From Rickettsiales bacterium UBA4270 (GTDB lineage Bacteria; Pseudomonadota; Alphaproteobacteria; Rickettsiales; Deianiraeaceae), in NCBI GenBank assembly GCA_002395105.1, contig DGWA01000003.1, forward strand, positions 1 to 64,000: 64,000 nucleotides of DNA, in the 5' to 3' direction. Of this stretch, positions 1 through 9,487 are shown in pieces. The position numbers and the translations under genes were made by a program. Positions within the stretch are counted from its first letter, which is position 1. Every line of letters starts with the position of its first letter. The notes under the pieces are model-generated. The model was given only the letters and a program-made list of their open reading frames with translations. It did not search any database and was not told where the DNA came from.

Positions 1-2
1 TA

Positions 3-2306
3 TTATTTAAAAAAAAATGTCAAAAATATCTTAATTATAATCCAAAATTTGAAGATATATATTTAAAAGTATTATCTTTTAGTTTTTATCATTCAGAACA
101 AAAAACAGAAATTATACCAGATTATTTTGATAATGAATTGCATTATAAATATATATGGATTCCTAATTTTTTTAATGAATTAAAATATTGTTTATTAAAT
201 GAAAAGGCTGAAAAATCCGATGTTCAAAATTATAAAGATATTGATGTTAAAATAAAGTTAACTTATTTGCAAGATTACAAAAATATACCATTATTAAAAA
301 TTACTCCTAATAAAGCCTTAAATGATTTTAAAGCAAAAATATTAAAAGATAAAGATATTATAGCTATATATCCTGGAAAAGAAGAAATTAAGTTCGAAGA
401 CATAACAATTTCAAATAAAAATAAATTAAATTACTTTTTAGGAGTTGTTGTAAGAGACATCGATTCATATGAAATAAAAATATTGGTACATCCAAAAGAT
501 GTTGATAAATTTAAATTAAATTACAACAATAATCCTTCATCAAAAAAAGAAGATACTTTTAATATTAAATATATAAATAATATTAATTCTTCTCTAAGAG
601 AATTCAAAGCCCTTTTTTCTTTGGAATTATCTAATTTTAAGGACATTTTAAATCCAAGGCTATTACTAAATAATAAGAATAATATAAATATATCAAATAA
701 TTTATCCAAAGAAATAAAAAATAAAGCCAATTCAAATATATCTACTTTTTTAGAGAAAATTAAATCATCAAATATATATAATTCTTCCCAAATTGAAGCA
801 ATTGAAAAAGCAAACCAAATGAAGGAAAATGAAGTTCTTTTAATCCAGGGGCCCCCAGGTACAGGGAAAACACATACCATATTGGGCTTGACATCATTAT
901 TTATGCTAAAAAAAAATGTGAAAATATTGATTTGCACCCAAAGTAACACTGCTATAGATGAAATTTGTCAAAGATTAATTAATAAAGGCTTATATGATCA
1001 AAATTTAAATAAAATTGATTCAAATTTTATTAGATTTGGATATTCTGAGCGTAAAGATAAAGAAAAAAAATATTTGGATACCAAAAAAGGTAAGCTGCTA
1101 GAAAAAAAATCTCTTGAATATTTGGTAAATTTAAAGTATAAAAACTTATTGGAAGAAGGCAATCAAAAAAAAGAAGATATAATAAAAAAAATAAATACAT
1201 TATCAGTAGATAAAGAAAAAAATAAAAATCAAATTAAAACACTTGAAAATGAAAGGCAATTAATATTGAAAACTTTAAACGATGATAGATTGAGAAAGCA
1301 AAATTATGAAAACATTTTATTATTAAATTCTCCAATTTTATGTACAACTTTAAATAATAGTGGAAATGAAAAATTTAAAAAAATTAATATTAAATTTGAT
1401 TATTTAATAATTGATGAAGCTTGTCAATGTGTGGAACCATCATGCTTGATCCCTTTGAGTTATGAAATTAAATATTTAATATTGGTCGGAGATCACAAAC
1501 AACTCCCAGCCACTGTTTTTTATCAAAATGCAAATAGTATATTATATAACAGATCTTTGTTTGAAAGATTGATAGACAATCATATACCTATAAATATGTT
1601 AACAATTCAATACCGTATGCAAACAAATATTAGAAAATTTATAAGTTCAACATTTTATGATAATAAATTAATTGATTCCACAGATAATGAATATATTAAA
1701 AAAATAAATAATGAAGTTTTTTATCAAGCTATTGATATAAATAAAAATTTTTCTTTTTTTGATTTGAAATTCAGTGAAGAAAATTATGATGGAAAATTAA
1801 AAAGTTATTATAATGAAGATGAAATTAATTTTACCAATGAGTTTGTATCAAAAATAAATAATAATTTAAAAAAAATAGGAAATAATGAAAAAAAATATAA
1901 TTATGCAATAATTACACCATATCAAGCACAAGTTAAAAGATTCAAAGAAAGATTTAAAATCAATAATATTGAAATTGCAATTAATACAGTTGATTCATTC
2001 CAAGGACAAGAAAGAGATATTGTCCTTTTTTCTACAGTTAGAAGTTCTAAAAAAAATAATTCAATAAACGATAATCAAGGCGGAGGAGAATCAATTGGAT
2101 TTTTAAAAGATTTCAGAAGGATGAATGTGGCTTTATCAAGGGCCAAATTAGGATGTTTTATCATTGGTAATTCTCAAAAACTTATTAGTAATTCTTATTG
2201 GGAAAAATTAATCAATTTTTGCAAAATGAAAAAGTGCTTTTATATGATTGACTCTCCAAAAGAATTTAATCAGGTAATAGAAAATATATTTTTATCAAAA
2301 GTTTAA
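3..2306 (+). CDS. DNA2/NAM7-like superfamily 1 helicase, 5'-truncated by the window
   Basis: This is an ATP-dependent nucleic-acid helicase of superfamily 1 (Upf1/DNA2/NAM7 type, AAA_11 and AAA_12 halves). Numbering from the TTG at 138, Walker A GPPGTGKT is at residues 238-245, the Walker B form IIDEAC near 423, GDHKQLPA near 451, NTVDSFQGQERDIV near 615 and the arginine-containing RRMNVALSRAKLG near 660. A charged insertion lies between Walker A and Walker B. The frame has no stop from position 3 to 138, so the TTG is not the real start and the gene begins outside the window. Such helicases are frequent in accessory regions and next to defence genes, but the partner, if any, lies outside. 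The family is clear; the substrate (DNA or RNA) is not. Confidence 0.9.
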   Translation, partial: LFKKKCQKYLNYNPKFEDIYLKVLSFSFYHSEQKTEIIPDYFDNELHYKYIWIPNFFNELKYCLLNEKAEKSDVQNYKDIDVKIKLTYLQDYKNIPLLKITPNKALNDFKAKILKDKDIIAIYPGKEEIKFEDITISNKNKLNYFLGVVVRDIDSYEIKILVHPKDVDKFKLNYNNNPSSKKEDTFNIKYINNINSSLREFKALFSLELSNFKDILNPRLLLNNKNNINISNNLSKEIKNKANSNISTFLEKIKSSNIYNSSQIEAIEKANQMKENEVLLIQGPPGTGKTHTILGLTSLFMLKKNVKILICTQSNTAIDEICQRLINKGLYDQNLNKIDSNFIRFGYSERKDKEKKYLDTKKGKLLEKKSLEYLVNLKYKNLLEEGNQKKEDIIKKINTLSVDKEKNKNQIKTLENERQLILKTLNDDRLRKQNYENILLLNSPILCTTLNNSGNEKFKKINIKFDYLIIDEACQCVEPSCLIPLSYEIKYLILVGDHKQLPATVFYQNANSILYNRSLFERLIDNHIPINMLTIQYRMQTNIRKFISSTFYDNKLIDSTDNEYIKKINNEVFYQAIDINKNFSFFDLKFSEENYDGKLKSYYNEDEINFTNEFVSKINNNLKKIGNNEKKYNYAIITPYQAQVKRFKERFKINNIEIAINTVDSFQGQERDIVLFSTVRSSKKNNSINDNQGGGESIGFLKDFRRMNVALSRAKLGCFIIGNSQKLISNSYWEKLINFCKMKKCFYMIDSPKEFNQVIENIFLSKV

Positions 2307-2403
2307 AAATAATATGATAACAAGAATACAATTAAATTTATTTTTTATTCTTGATTAATTACATTATTATTTAATCATAAATATTAATTATTAAAACATT
2401 AAA

Positions 2404-2481
2404 ATGTTTAAAAATTGGAAATATTTTATAATATTTTTTATTATTTTAGCTATTTATTTTTTAAATTTTGATTATATTTAA
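2404..2481 (+). CDS. Possible 25-residue single-span membrane peptide
   Basis: A short ATG frame between the helicase and the MORN gene encodes 25 residues: a basic, aromatic start (MFKNWKY), about 15 hydrophobic residues and a short DYI tail. The shape resembles small membrane peptides, including type I toxins. AT-rich sequence generates such frames by chance, and no ribosome binding site or antisense RNA was recognised, so it is only a candidate. Confidence 0.2.
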   Translation: MFKNWKYFIIFFIILAIYFLNFDYI

Positions 2482-2526
2482 AAAAAATGTTAAAATAGAT
2501 TATATATTTTGTTTTAATATTTTTTT

Positions 2527-3789
2527 ATGGAAAGTAAATATAGTTTTATATTAGGTAATAAAGAAGTTTCTTATAACGCAGTTGGTTATTTAGACAATGG
2601 TAATGTTGTAGTTTTAGAAGAAGAAAATAGTTTTGACGCAATTGAAGTAATAGACGGTGAAATTAGTGGTTATGGAACGGTTTATTATAAAAAAGATGGA
2701 AAAATTCTTATTGGAAATTTTTACGATAGTAAATTAGATAGTGAAGGTAAAGAATATGATGTAGAAGGCAATCTAATTTACGAAGGTTATTATTCAAATG
2801 GTGAATATGACGGTGAAGGTAAATTGTATAGTAAAAATGGTAATTTAATTTACGAAGGCACATTCGAAAATAACAAATGTCATGGTCAAGGTAAATTATA
2901 TTATTCTAATGGTAACATAAGATTTGAAGGTAATTTTAAAGACGGTCTTTTTAACGGTAAAGGTAAAGAATATGATGAAAACGGTAAGTTAATACGCGAT
3001 GGTTATTTTTACGAAGGTGTATTTTGTAAAACTGTTGATACTCCAACATACAAAGGTCCAATTAATCTAGATAATAAGGCATATGGTTATGGTAGAGTAT
3101 ATAATAAAAACGGTAAGTTAATTTACGAAGGTGAAATTATAGATGGTCAACGTCAAGGTAAAGTTAAAGAATACGATGAAAAAGGTAATCTAATTTTTGA
3201 AGGTAATTATTTAAACGACAAACGTTATGGTAAAGGTAAAGAATATAAAAACGGTAAGTTAATTTACGAAGGCGAATTTGCGAATAGCTACCGTCATGGT
3301 AAAGGTAAAGAATATGATGAAGCAGGTAATCTAATTTATGAAGGTCGGTATAGTAATGGTGAACGAGATACTGGAAATAGAATAGTAGTTAGCACTATGC
3401 ATTTAGATAACCTAGATCAGGGTTTACCAGGATGGATATACAATAATAATGATGTATTAATTTATCGTGGCGGAATTTTAAATTCCAAACGTCATGGTAA
3501 AGGTCAAGAATACGATGACAAAGGCAATCTAATTTACGAAGGTGAATTTCGAGACGGTAAATATAACGGTAAAGGCGTTTTGCATAAAAACGGTAAAACA
3601 ATTGAAGGCATATTCATGAATGGTGAACTTTTAGCGCTACAAGAAGGATGGCAAGACGAAGAAGAAGAGGAGGAAGAAAAAGAACAAGAAAAAGAACAAG
3701 AAAAAGAACAAGAAAAAGATAACAGTAATGCAACAAACAATTTAAAAAACAATTTAAAAAATAAAAATAATATAAACGTAAATAAATAA
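2527..3789 (+). CDS. MORN-repeat protein with charged C-terminal tail
   Basis: The 420-residue protein is made almost entirely of about 23-residue repeats of the MORN type, with recurring units such as GKGKEYDENGKLIYEGEF, from roughly residue 45 to 365. Two irregular segments (around residues 165-185 and 280-310) interrupt the array. The tail is poly-Glu followed by (KEQE)n and an Asn/Lys-rich end. No signal peptide or membrane segment is visible. Known MORN repeats are scaffolding or lipid/protein-binding modules; in bacteria these variants (toxin_15/antitoxin-like MORN families) are often of unknown role. The gene stands alone, 220 bases after the helicase and followed by a strong hairpin. 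Function is not assigned. Confidence 0.85.
   Translation: MESKYSFILGNKEVSYNAVGYLDNGNVVVLEEENSFDAIEVIDGEISGYGTVYYKKDGKILIGNFYDSKLDSEGKEYDVEGNLIYEGYYSNGEYDGEGKLYSKNGNLIYEGTFENNKCHGQGKLYYSNGNIRFEGNFKDGLFNGKGKEYDENGKLIRDGYFYEGVFCKTVDTPTYKGPINLDNKAYGYGRVYNKNGKLIYEGEIIDGQRQGKVKEYDEKGNLIFEGNYLNDKRYGKGKEYKNGKLIYEGEFANSYRHGKGKEYDEAGNLIYEGRYSNGERDTGNRIVVSTMHLDNLDQGLPGWIYNNNDVLIYRGGILNSKRHGKGQEYDDKGNLIYEGEFRDGKYNGKGVLHKNGKTIEGIFMNGELLALQEGWQDEEEEEEEKEQEKEQEKEQEKDNSNATNNLKNNLKNKNNINVNK
3679..3714 (+). repeat. Three perfect 12-base tandem repeats in the MORN gene
   Basis: The unit aaagaacaagaa occurs three times in direct succession and encodes the K-E-Q-E tail repeats. Because the unit is a multiple of three, gain or loss would alter tail length without a frameshift. 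Confidence 0.9.
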
Positions 3790-3797
3790 TTAAAATA

Positions 3798-3842
3798 AAA
3801 GATAAAACTAAAATAACAGTAATGTTATTTTAGTTAATCTTT
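3798..3842 (+). terminator. Long hairpin after the MORN gene
   Basis: A perfect 12-base inverted repeat (arms 3806-3817 and 3824-3835, six-base loop) is extended by a further 6-base arm pair (3798-3803 with 3837-3842). It lies 8 bases after the MORN stop codon and runs into a T-rich stretch, so it is probably an intrinsic terminator. The stem is mostly A-T and is T-flanked on one side only. Confidence 0.65.
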
Positions 3843-4006
3843 TGTTGTTTAATTAATCGTATATTTTTGATTATTTTATAAAACAAAATGAACTTTTATT
3901 ATTGATTGAAATAAACTTTTATTATCTTTAATAAGATTTGATTGATTTTTAAAAAAGTAGGTTATTGAATAAACTTTGAAGAAGTATAAAATGATATTGC
4001 TTGTTT

Positions 4007-4408
4007 ATGCAAAATTCTAATGCAAAATATATTGGAGAAATGATAAGAGTTGTACGTAAGTCAGCTCAAATGACACAACAAGATTTAGCCAATAAATTGA
4101 AGATATCTACACAACAAGTTCATAAATATGAAGTCGGTGAAGACAACATTAGTGCAACAAAACTTGCCGATGTTGCAAATATTTTTGGTTGCGATATGCA
4201 GATATTTTTTCCAAAACAAGAAAAAAAAGATTTTATTTTTTTAAAAGTTGCTGAAAGAAAAGAGACTTTTACAAGCAAGAAAAAGACAAAAAATGATGAT
4301 GCTATTTTATTATTAAAATATTTTTTTTTGTGTAAAAAAGATGATAGAGAAAAGATTTTTGAGTTTATAAAAAATATTGCAAAAAAGAATAACGATAAAA
4401 AACCATAG
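4007..4408 (+). CDS. XRE-family helix-turn-helix transcriptional regulator
   Basis: A 134-residue DNA-binding protein. The N-terminal Cro/C1-type helix-turn-helix covers about residues 8-65 and contains MTQQDLANKLKISTQQVHKYE and a following DISATKLADVANIF-like helix, the form common among alphaproteobacterial regulators (MTQQ/QQVQKYE type). The C-terminal half is Lys-rich and unlike a known sensor domain. A TTG two codons upstream (4001) keeps the frame open, but the ATG at 4007 gives the usual short N-terminus. It lies 79 bases before dnaE on the same strand; whether it is cotranscribed or regulates that cluster is unknown. Confidence 0.85.
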   Translation: MQNSNAKYIGEMIRVVRKSAQMTQQDLANKLKISTQQVHKYEVGEDNISATKLADVANIFGCDMQIFFPKQEKKDFIFLKVAERKETFTSKKKTKNDDAILLLKYFFLCKKDDREKIFEFIKNIAKKNNDKKP

Positions 4409-4487
4409 TTTTTCGAATAAAAGTCTTAATTTGATTGTAATTTCTCTTTAATTGAAAATTATTTTTTTACTTATAAAGTTATGATGT

Positions 4488-7400
4488 ATGTCATTTTTTC
4501 ATCTGCGCACACGTTCTGAGTATTCTATTTTAACAAGTGCGATTAGATTATCTGACTTAGAAAAATATATAAAAGACAACAATGTAAAATCCATGTGTTT
4601 GATGGATGATATGTCGCTATCTGCCGGACTTCGTTGGTCAATGCATCTTGCTGATATAAAAACAGTAAAACCATTAATAGGAATGAATGTTTTTATTGGC
4701 AAAAAGAAATATAATTTTGATGATTTATTTCCGCAACTTGGTCTTATTGCTAAAAGCGAGAAAGGTTATCTTAATATCTTAAAAATGCTTCGTTGTGCTT
4801 ATTTTGAACACGAAGAAAACAGTTTTAATCAAATATGGATAACATTGGATGAATTGGCAAAATACAGTGATGATGTTATATTATTAACAGGAGGTTATCG
4901 TGGCGTGATTGGGTATGAATTTTTGAATTATGGTGACAAAGATGCAGTAGAAACACTAGATTATCTGCATGGAGTATTTAATGATAGGTTATATATTGAA
5001 CTTACAAGGCATGGACGTGCAAAGGAAAAAAAATTGGAAGATTTTTTAGTCGACTATGCTTACAAAAAAAATGTGCCACTTGTTGCTACTAATGATGTAT
5101 GTTTTTTAAAAAAAGATGATTTTAAAACATTCGATGTTTTAGCATGCATAAGAGACAAAGTTTTTTTATCAGATCCAGATAGAAAGAGATTAAATAAAGA
5201 ATACTACCTTAAATCTGAAAAAGAAATGGAAGAGTTGTTTAGTGATATTCCTGAAGCAATTGAGAATACAGAGCAAATTGTTAAAAGATGTAATTTTTCT
5301 ATTTCAAAGCAGAAACCAACATTGCCACATTTTTGCGATAGTATTGAAAAAGAGAATGAAATGGTGAGAAAAATGGCATATGACGGCATGGAAGAACGTT
5401 TTAAACAAATTAATTGGGATAAATCAGGATATAAAAAAGAAGATTATTTAAGTAGATTAGAATATGAAATTGGCGTTATAGAAAAAATGGGGTTTTCCGG
5501 TTATTTTCTTATAGTTGCAGATTTTGTAAGGTGGTCAAAAAATAATAATGTTGCCGTTGGTGCTGGTAGAGGTTCTGGTGCTGGTTCTCTTGTAGCTTGG
5601 TGTTTAAAAATAACAGAAGTAGATCCTATTGAATATGGGTTGTTTTTTGAAAGATTTTTAAATCCAGAACGTGTATCGATGCCAGATTTTGATATAGATT
5701 TTTGTCAAGAAAATAGAAAAAAAACAATCAATTATGTAATAAATAAGTATGGAAAAGAAAATGTTTCTCGTATTATAACTTATGGTAAAATGAAAGCCAA
5801 AATGGTTATAAAAGATGTTGGGCGTGCAATGCAAATGTCGTTCAATGAAACAAATGAAATTGCAAAACTTATACCATTTAATCCACTTGAACAAATAACA
5901 ATAAAAAAAGCATTAGAGATAATACCTAAATTACGTGAAGCAAAGGAAAATGACAAAAAAATATCAAAAATGATGGATATTGCTATTGGCTTAGAAGATT
6001 TAAATCGTAATACATCAATGCATGCAGCTGGTGTTGTTATAGGTTATAAACCTCTCGTGGAAATTGGTCCTCTGTGTAGCGAAGAAGATGATGAAGATGA
6101 TGATGGTATAAATGACGATATAGATAATGATAAAAAGCAGGATTTAAGAAAAGATTACGTAGATGATTGGTTTAACGCTAAACCTGAAAATCGTATAGCA
6201 GTTTTTGGATATGACATGAAGGATTGTGAAAAAATTGGACTTGTTAAATTTGATTTTTTAGGTTTGCAAACTCTTACTGTTTTGACAAAAGCCTGCGAGT
6301 TAATAGAAAATAATACAGGAGAACGTATTGATATAAATGCAATTCCTGTAGATGATAAAAAAACTTTTGATTTTCTTGCAAAAGGTAAATTAAAGGGCGT
6401 ATTTCAGCTTGAAGCACCGTTACCAAGAAATGCTTTAAAAAGAATAAAAACTAATAAAATACTCGATATAGCTGCAATTACATCATTAAATCGTCCAGGT
6501 CCTATGGAAAATATGCCTTCTTTTATTCGTAGAAAACTTGGAGAAGAAAAATGTGAATATTATCATCCTATTTTGGAACCAATTTTAAAAGAAACATATG
6601 GAATTATAATATATCAAGAACAAGTCATGGAAGTTGCACGAAAAATTGCTGGTTATTCTCTCGGAGAAGCAGATATTTTACGTCGTGCGATGGGAAAGAA
6701 AATAAAGGAAGAAATGGATAAGCAATCTGCTGTTTTTTGTGATCGCGCAGAAAAGATTGGTCTTGTCTCTAAAAATGAAGCAAAAAAATTATTTGATATT
6801 ATTGAAAAATTTGCCGGTTATGGTTTTAATAAAGCTCATGCTGTTAGTTATACAATAATATCTTATCAAACTGCATATTTAAAAGCACATTATCCAGTTG
6901 AGTTTATGATAGCTCTTATGAATTTAGACATCAACCGAACTGAAAAACTTAATGGTTTTGTTAATGAGGCTAAGAGTATGGGAATTGAAATTATTCCTCC
7001 TGATATAAATATATCAAAAGCAGAATTTTCATACAAAGATGGAAAAATTGTGTATGCTCTTGGAGCTATTAAAGGAATGGGAGTTGGAATTGCTAATGAG
7101 ATTTGTGAAATACGTGATACAAAAAGTAAAAAAGGTGAAAAAGCTTTTGAAAATTTACAAGATTTTCTAGAAAGTTGTGGTAAATTAATGAATAAAAAAA
7201 TTGTAGAGAGTTTAGCTAAATCTGGATCTTGGAAAAGTCTTGGTTTGAATATTAGAACTATTCTGGAAAATGAGGATAAAATAATAGATACAATAAGCGA
7301 ATTTACTAAAAAATCAAGAGAAGATAATTCTCAAAATGTAATAAATATGTTTGGTGTAGATGATAATATCCCTAGATTGCCAAAATTAAAGCAATACGAA

Positions 7401-8213
7401 GAGTATGGCGATGATAAATTATCTGTTTTGGAAGTTGAGATTTTTGGCTTTTTTATGAGCGTTCATCCTCTCGATAAATATCGTGATAAAATTGAAAAAT
7501 TTAAATTCGAAGAAGGACAAGATGTGCTTGAAACTGTATATAATAAACAAACAAGAATATTGATGTGCGGGGTTATAACCGAAATTAAAATGAGATTTAA
7601 AAATAAAAAAAAGTTTGCCTTTGTTAGCTTACTTGATTTAGGAGGAATATATGAAGCATCTATATTTAATGACGAATTAATAAATCAAAAAGCAGATATA
7701 TTAAATGAAGGAACGAAAGTTGTTATAGAAGCTGAAGCAACTACAAACGCTGAAACTGGTACGAGATTGCAAATTAAAGATATATATGAATTGAGTGATT
7801 TTTTTTCTAAATATAGTAAAAGATCTGATATAAAGCTTGGAATGAATAAAAAAAATAAGCATACCGATAACGGTTCTGACGAAAATGCATTTGTAAAAAA
7901 ATCTGATTATAAAGCATCTAATGTAAGAGATGAAAAACAAAATAATTGTTTATCAAGTGATAATGTTAATTGTATTAAAAGTAGCTATACTACAGATAAT
8001 TCTAAAACAAATATAATAAATAATGTTAATTTTAAACAATCTAAATATTCAGGAATAAGAACGGAAGTGTTATATCCAGATGATTTTGTTAGAATTAATA
8101 TTGCAACTATATCTGATATTGAGAAAGTAAAAAATGATGTAAAAAATGGTCTTTACAAAGGAAAGAAAATATTGTTAGAAATAAATGATAGTGAAGTTTT
8201 GATAGATGGATGA
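4488..8213 (+). CDS. dnaE: DNA polymerase III alpha subunit
   Basis: Replicative DNA polymerase catalytic subunit, 1241 residues (slightly longer than usual). The N-terminal PHP domain starts HLRTRSEYSILTSA; the metal-binding TDHG-type motif is replaced by LMDD, so PHP activity is probably lost. The palm motif MPDFDIDF near residue 398 carries catalytic aspartates, followed by GAGRGSGAGS-type fingers upstream and FAGYGFNKAHAVSYT. Around residues 525-560 there is a very acidic insertion (EEDDEDDD) not present in typical homologues. A helix-hairpin-helix and an OB fold (about 1010-1080) follow, then a low-complexity Asn/Ser/Lys linker before the C-terminal end. The ATG at 4488 is chosen because it begins directly with the PHP strand; no Shine-Dalgarno is visible. 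Confidence 0.97.
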   Translation: MSFFHLRTRSEYSILTSAIRLSDLEKYIKDNNVKSMCLMDDMSLSAGLRWSMHLADIKTVKPLIGMNVFIGKKKYNFDDLFPQLGLIAKSEKGYLNILKMLRCAYFEHEENSFNQIWITLDELAKYSDDVILLTGGYRGVIGYEFLNYGDKDAVETLDYLHGVFNDRLYIELTRHGRAKEKKLEDFLVDYAYKKNVPLVATNDVCFLKKDDFKTFDVLACIRDKVFLSDPDRKRLNKEYYLKSEKEMEELFSDIPEAIENTEQIVKRCNFSISKQKPTLPHFCDSIEKENEMVRKMAYDGMEERFKQINWDKSGYKKEDYLSRLEYEIGVIEKMGFSGYFLIVADFVRWSKNNNVAVGAGRGSGAGSLVAWCLKITEVDPIEYGLFFERFLNPERVSMPDFDIDFCQENRKKTINYVINKYGKENVSRIITYGKMKAKMVIKDVGRAMQMSFNETNEIAKLIPFNPLEQITIKKALEIIPKLREAKENDKKISKMMDIAIGLEDLNRNTSMHAAGVVIGYKPLVEIGPLCSEEDDEDDDGINDDIDNDKKQDLRKDYVDDWFNAKPENRIAVFGYDMKDCEKIGLVKFDFLGLQTLTVLTKACELIENNTGERIDINAIPVDDKKTFDFLAKGKLKGVFQLEAPLPRNALKRIKTNKILDIAAITSLNRPGPMENMPSFIRRKLGEEKCEYYHPILEPILKETYGIIIYQEQVMEVARKIAGYSLGEADILRRAMGKKIKEEMDKQSAVFCDRAEKIGLVSKNEAKKLFDIIEKFAGYGFNKAHAVSYTIISYQTAYLKAHYPVEFMIALMNLDINRTEKLNGFVNEAKSMGIEIIPPDINISKAEFSYKDGKIVYALGAIKGMGVGIANEICEIRDTKSKKGEKAFENLQDFLESCGKLMNKKIVESLAKSGSWKSLGLNIRTILENEDKIIDTISEFTKKSREDNSQNVINMFGVDDNIPRLPKLKQYEEYGDDKLSVLEVEIFGFFMSVHPLDKYRDKIEKFKFEEGQDVLETVYNKQTRILMCGVITEIKMRFKNKKKFAFVSLLDLGGIYEASIFNDELINQKADILNEGTKVVIEAEATTNAETGTRLQIKDIYELSDFFSKYSKRSDIKLGMNKKNKHTDNGSDENAFVKKSDYKASNVRDEKQNNCLSSDNVNCIKSSYTTDNSKTNIINNVNFKQSKYSGIRTEVLYPDDFVRINIATISDIEKVKNDVKNGLYKGKKILLEINDSEVLIDG

Positions 8214-8262
8214 TTTAGTTTTGATTACTTGAAAATTATAAATTAGTCTATATTTGCCAACT

Positions 8263-9333
8263 ATGGCGCAGGATTTGATAAAAATTTCAGAGCAATTGAT
8301 TTCAAAAATGAAAGAAATTGAAGGTAAATTGTCAAAATGTTTAGATTATAAAGAGATTGCAAAATTAAATAAAGAAAAAAATGATTTACAAGAAAGTTTT
8401 GATTGTGCAAATCAATTAATTAGTGTTACAAAACAGATTAATGATATCGATAATTTTTTAAAAACAGAAAACGATCCAGAAATGAGACAAATGATGAATG
8501 ATGAACATTCAATTCTAGAACATAAAATACAGGAAATAGAACATGAATTAAAAATTTTATTAATACCAAAAGATCCAATGGATAGAAGAAATGCTATTGT
8601 TGAAATTAGGGCCGGTACAGGTGGCGATGAAGCAGGTTTATTTGTTGCAGATCTATTTAATATATATCAAAAATACTGTGAGATGAAAAAATGGAAAATT
8701 GAAATTTTTCATATGTCAGAAGGTGCAGTAGGTGGTATAAAAGAGGTATTTTTTAATATAATCGGAAATGATGTGTATGGTTTTTTTAAATATGAAAGCG
8801 GAACACATAGAGTTCAAAGAATACCTGAAACAGAAGTTAATGGTAGAGTGCATACTAGTGCAATTACTGTTGCTGTTTTTCCAGAAGTTGAAGATGTTGA
8901 TATTGATATAAAAGAAAGTGATTTAAAAATCGACGTCTTTCGTTCATCTGGCGCCGGAGGTCAACATGTTAATAAAACAGAAAGTGCTGTTAGAATTACG
9001 CATATACCGTCAGGGATAGTTGTTGTAATGCAGGAAGGTCGTTCGCAAATTCAAAATCGTTTTAAAGCAATGCAAATATTACGTTCTAGGTTATATGAAT
9101 ATGAAAAGTCAAAAAGAGATAATGAATTGAAATTAGAAAGGCAGTCTCAAATAGGTAGTGGCGATAGAAGTGAAAAAATTAGAACATATAATTTTCCGCA
9201 AAATCGTATAACGGATCATAGAATTGGGCTAACTATTTATAATTTAGATAGAGTTATTGATACTGGCGATATAGACGAAATAATAAAAGCATTAAGAGCA
9301 GATGCACAAGCAAAATTTTTGATAAATTTTTAA
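8263..9333 (+). CDS. prfA: Peptide chain release factor 1
   Basis: Class I release factor reading UAA and UAG, about 356 residues. It has the GGQ catalytic loop ([20 protein letters not shown]) and the RF1-specific PxT-type recognition tripeptide as P-E-T in RIPETEVNG, rather than the SPF of RF2. A TTG three codons upstream (8254) is in frame, but the ATG at 8263 gives the conventional N-terminus [11 protein letters not shown]. It follows dnaE by 49 bases. The methyltransferase prmC, a frequent neighbour, is not here. Confidence 0.96.
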   Translation: MAQDLIKISEQLISKMKEIEGKLSKCLDYKEIAKLNKEKNDLQESFDCANQLISVTKQINDIDNFLKTENDPEMRQMMNDEHSILEHKIQEIEHELKILLIPKDPMDRRNAIVEIRAGTGGDEAGLFVADLFNIYQKYCEMKKWKIEIFHMSEGAVGGIKEVFFNIIGNDVYGFFKYESGTHRVQRIPETEVNGRVHTSAITVAVFPEVEDVDIDIKESDLKIDVFRSSGAGGQHVNKTESAVRITHIPSGIVVVMQEGRSQIQNRFKAMQILRSRLYEYEKSKRDNELKLERQSQIGSGDRSEKIRTYNFPQNRITDHRIGLTIYNLDRVIDTGDIDEIIKALRADAQAKFLINF

Positions 9334-9487
9334 TATTTTTTTAATAATTTTTAAAAAATTGAATTATTAAAGTGGTATTTTAATTAATTTTTATTAAGAA
9401 TTATATATTTTAACATTTTTTGTTTAAAATACTGTATTAAAAGTTGACATTTGTTTTCAATAATTCAACTTATAGTTGATTTTTATC

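Noticed and set aside
3534..3752. Minus-strand Ser/Cys-rich reading frame opposite the MORN tail
   Set aside because: It is the antisense image of the Glu/Lys/Gln repeat tail and has no independent support.
9444..9476. TTGACA at 9444 as the promoter of the NagZ-like gene
   Set aside because: The -35 is perfect, but no -10 lies at a suitable spacing (CTTATA at 19, TATAGT at 21 bases), so it was not listed.
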